A stretch of 33,165 nucleotides of DNA from an uncultured Pseudomonadota bacterium. GTDB lineage: Bacteria > Pseudomonadota > Gammaproteobacteria > Steroidobacterales > Steroidobacteraceae. Below the pieces are notes generated by a model, which saw only the letters and a list, made by a program, of their open reading frames with translations, ran no database searches and was not told where the DNA came from. Of this stretch, positions 32,301 through 33,165 are shown one piece after another. Position 1 is the stretch's first letter. Each line of letters opens with the position of its first letter. A program made the translations under genes and the position numbers. The stretch is taken from NCBI GenBank assembly GCA_902826635.1, contig CADEFQ010000033.1:2524-35688 (forward strand), given 5' to 3'.

Positions 32301-33142
32301 CAGATGGCGATCGTCTTGGTGCCGTTGTAGCGCGATTCGGTGAAGAAGTGCGCATCGGGCGTACGCGTCTGCGGCACATTCGAGCCCCACGCGATGATGT
32401 AGCGGCTGTTGTACCAGTCGGCGGATTCGGGCACGTCGGTCTGCTCGCCCCACACCTGCGGCGAGGAGGGCGGCAAGTCGCAATACCAATCATAGAAAGA
32501 GAGGCACGCGCCGCCGAGCAGCGACAGGTAGCGCGCGCCGGCCGCGTACGACACCATCGACATCGCCGGAATCGGCGAGAAGCCGATCACGCGGTCGGGG
32601 CCATACCGCTTTACCGTGTAGAGGTTCGACGCGGCAATGATTTCGTTCGCCTCGTCCCAGCGCACGCGTGCGAAGCCACCCATGCCGCGCTTCGTCTTGT
32701 AGTCCTTTGCCTTGACGGGGTCCTCGACGATGCTCGCCCAGGCATCGACCGGCGCCAGGGTCTTGCGCGCCTCGCGCCACATGCGCAGCAGCGCGCCGCG
32801 CACGAGTGGGTACTTCAGGCGATTGGCGCTGTAGAGGTACCACGAATAGCTCGCGCCGCGGGGGCAGCCGCGCGGCTCGTGGTTCGGCAGGTCGGGGCGC
32901 GTGCGCGGGTAGTCCGTCTGCTGCGTCTCCCAGGTGACGAGCCCGTTCTTGACGTAGATCTTCCAGCTGCAGGAGCCGGTGCAGTTCACGCCGTGCGTTG
33001 AACGCACGATCTTGTCGTACTGCCAGCGGGCGCGATAGCTGTTTTCCCAGTCGCGATTCTCCGCTTTCGTGACGCCGTGGCCATCCGCGAACTCTTCCGT
33101 GTGTCGCGTGAGAAACCGCAGTCGATCCAGGAAGTAGCTCAT
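29396..33142 (-). CDS. narG: Respiratory nitrate reductase, alpha subunit (Mo-bisMGD catalytic)
   Basis: A 1248-residue catalytic subunit, complete, with its ATG at 33142 (AGGACAAG just upstream). The N-terminal FS0 cluster motif is visible as THGVNCTGSCSW (His then Cys residues) and EPRGCPRGASYSW. The molybdenum ligand Asp lies in SFYDWYCDLPPSSPQVWGEQ. Further bisMGD-contact segments are GFSPIPAMSMVSYAAG and HWLHPKQGTDAALAFAF. It has no Tat signal; the start SYFLDRLRFL is the leader that NarJ recognises. It reduces nitrate to nitrite on the cytoplasmic side. It leads the transcript narG-narH-narJ-narI-ppiC-narK. Only 23 bases upstream are in the window, so the promoter and any FNR or NarL sites lie outside. 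Confidence 0.98.
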   Translation of the reverse strand: MSYFLDRLRFLTRHTEEFADGHGVTKAENRDWENSYRARWQYDKIVRSTHGVNCTGSCSWKIYVKNGLVTWETQQTDYPRTRPDLPNHEPRGCPRGASYSWYLYSANRLKYPLVRGALLRMWREARKTLAPVDAWASIVEDPVKAKDYKTKRGMGGFARVRWDEANEIIAASNLYTVKRYGPDRVIGFSPIPAMSMVSYAAGARYLSLLGGACLSFYDWYCDLPPSSPQVWGEQTDVPESADWYNSRYIIAWGSNVPQTRTPDAHFFTESRYNGTKTIAICPDYSELAKLTDHWLHPKQGTDAALAFAFGHVILKEFHVDKPSQYFTDYCRQYTDMPLLVRLEKRADGRLVPERFLRASDLGGLGEHNNPEWKTLAWDETSGELTVPSGSVGFRWGEKGKWNIEQKDSAGRETRLRLSLASFNDGIEAVSFPYFGGIEHDRWTASKFDEVLERRIPIRKLQLEDGKEWAVATVYDLLLAQYGVARGFGGANVATSYDDNVPGTPAWQEKITGVPRADVIEIAREFAHTADKTRGRSMIIVGAGMNHWFHNDMNYRGLINMLVMCGCVGQTGGGWAHYVGQEKLRPQTGWVPLTFALDWSRPPRQMNGTSYYYFNTDQWRYEKVAVSELLSPLADPGKFSGSIADLNLRAVRMGWLPCAPQLDRNPLQVARDAAQAGQAPADYVVEQLKSGALDFAFADPDSPQNFPRALFVWRSNLLGSSGKGHEYMLRHMLGTRHGLQGKDLGEMGAVKPEEIKWRDPAPEGKLDLLVTLDFRMCTTALYSDVVLPTATWYEKDDLNTSDMHPFIHPLTKAVDPAWESRSDWDIFKGVARAVSDMAPGVLGVEKDVVLVPTLHDTPNELAMPFDVRDWKKGECEPIPGKTMPSIAVVERDYPNLYRKFTSLGPLLEKLGNGGKGMNWDTKDEVEFLGKLNRSVQEDGVSQGRPRIESAIDACEVILSLAPETNGHVAVKAWESLGQFTGRDHTHLAKGKEHEAIRFRDIVAQPRKIISSPIWSGLEDEHVSYNACYTNVHELIPWRTLTGRQQFYQDHAWMVAFGEGFMSYRPPVDTRTVEPLLHKRSNGNPEIVLNWITPHQKWGIHSTYSDNLIMQTLSRGGPIVWISEDDARAAGIVDNDWLELFNVNGAITARAVVSQRVMSGMAMMYHAQERIINIPGSEITGTRGGIHNSVTRVLLKPTHMIGGYAQLSYGFNYYGTCGTNRDEFVIVRKMKMIDWLDGEAAPKTAEEIAS

Positions 33143-33165
33143 GGTCTTGTCCTCCAGCCCATCGT

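Noticed and set aside
30722..33001. 759-codon open frame on the plus strand opposite narG
   Set aside because: It mirrors the codon pattern of narG, has no family motif or start signal, and such antisense frames are expected in high-GC genes.
1..33165. CRISPR array or other regularly spaced repeats
   Set aside because: No set of equal repeats with spacers was seen anywhere in the window; the only repeats found are short inverted ones.

Overview
The window looks like a chromosomal segment of a high-GC proteobacterium, most likely a gammaproteobacterium. The polA / engB / diheme cytochrome c4 / dsbA neighbourhood is the arrangement known from Pseudomonas and relatives, and polA and engB converge as in E. 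coli. Nearly every gene has strong GC bias at third codon positions. The genus cannot be named from this alone.

Layout. (1) 1-2023: the 3' end of an ArsI/CadI-like glyoxalase-fold gene, then a minus-strand operon of a TetR regulator, a small zinc-ribbon protein and an exported double NTF2-like protein, with a perfect palindrome in front of tetR. (2) About 2187-13048: an accessory block. It starts with a ParD antitoxin whose ParE partner is cut off, followed on the minus strand by a YhcG-type PD-(D/E)XK protein, an XRE-like helix-turn-helix remnant, a complete ABC-three-component (ABC-3C) set and a complete type I restriction-modification system. It ends in a transposase remnant beside a tRNA-Arg(CCG) gene. 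The type I and ABC-3C genes are read hsdR, hsdM, hsdS, nuclease-like component, middle component 2, Rad50-like ATPase. Every junction is a 4- or 14-base overlap or a 7-base gap, so the two systems appear to be one translationally coupled operon. This is the most interesting part of the window. (3) 13052-19821: housekeeping genes corA, dsbA-like, cytochrome c4, engB, a small outer-membrane barrel and polA. The engB-polA gap holds a strong hairpin and may hold a small RNA. (4) 19894-24353: a plus-strand run of a DUF1800/DUF1501 pair (the second Tat-exported), a small conserved protein, a small membrane protein and a TDT-family transporter. (5) 24301-33142: the respiratory nitrate reductase operon narGHJI, followed by a PpiC-type prolyl isomerase and a NarK-type transporter, all minus strand and nearly all with ATGA overlaps.

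How they work together. The nar cluster encodes nitrate uptake, quinol oxidation, nitrate reduction and enzyme assembly in one operon, for anaerobic or microaerobic respiration. The accessory block combines sequence-specific modification and restriction (HsdRMS) with an SMC-like ATPase, adaptor and nuclease set; co-transcription suggests the two are deployed together, but that is inference. The broken toxin gene, the N-terminally unusual XRE remnant and the transposase tail show that the block was assembled and eroded by successive insertions.
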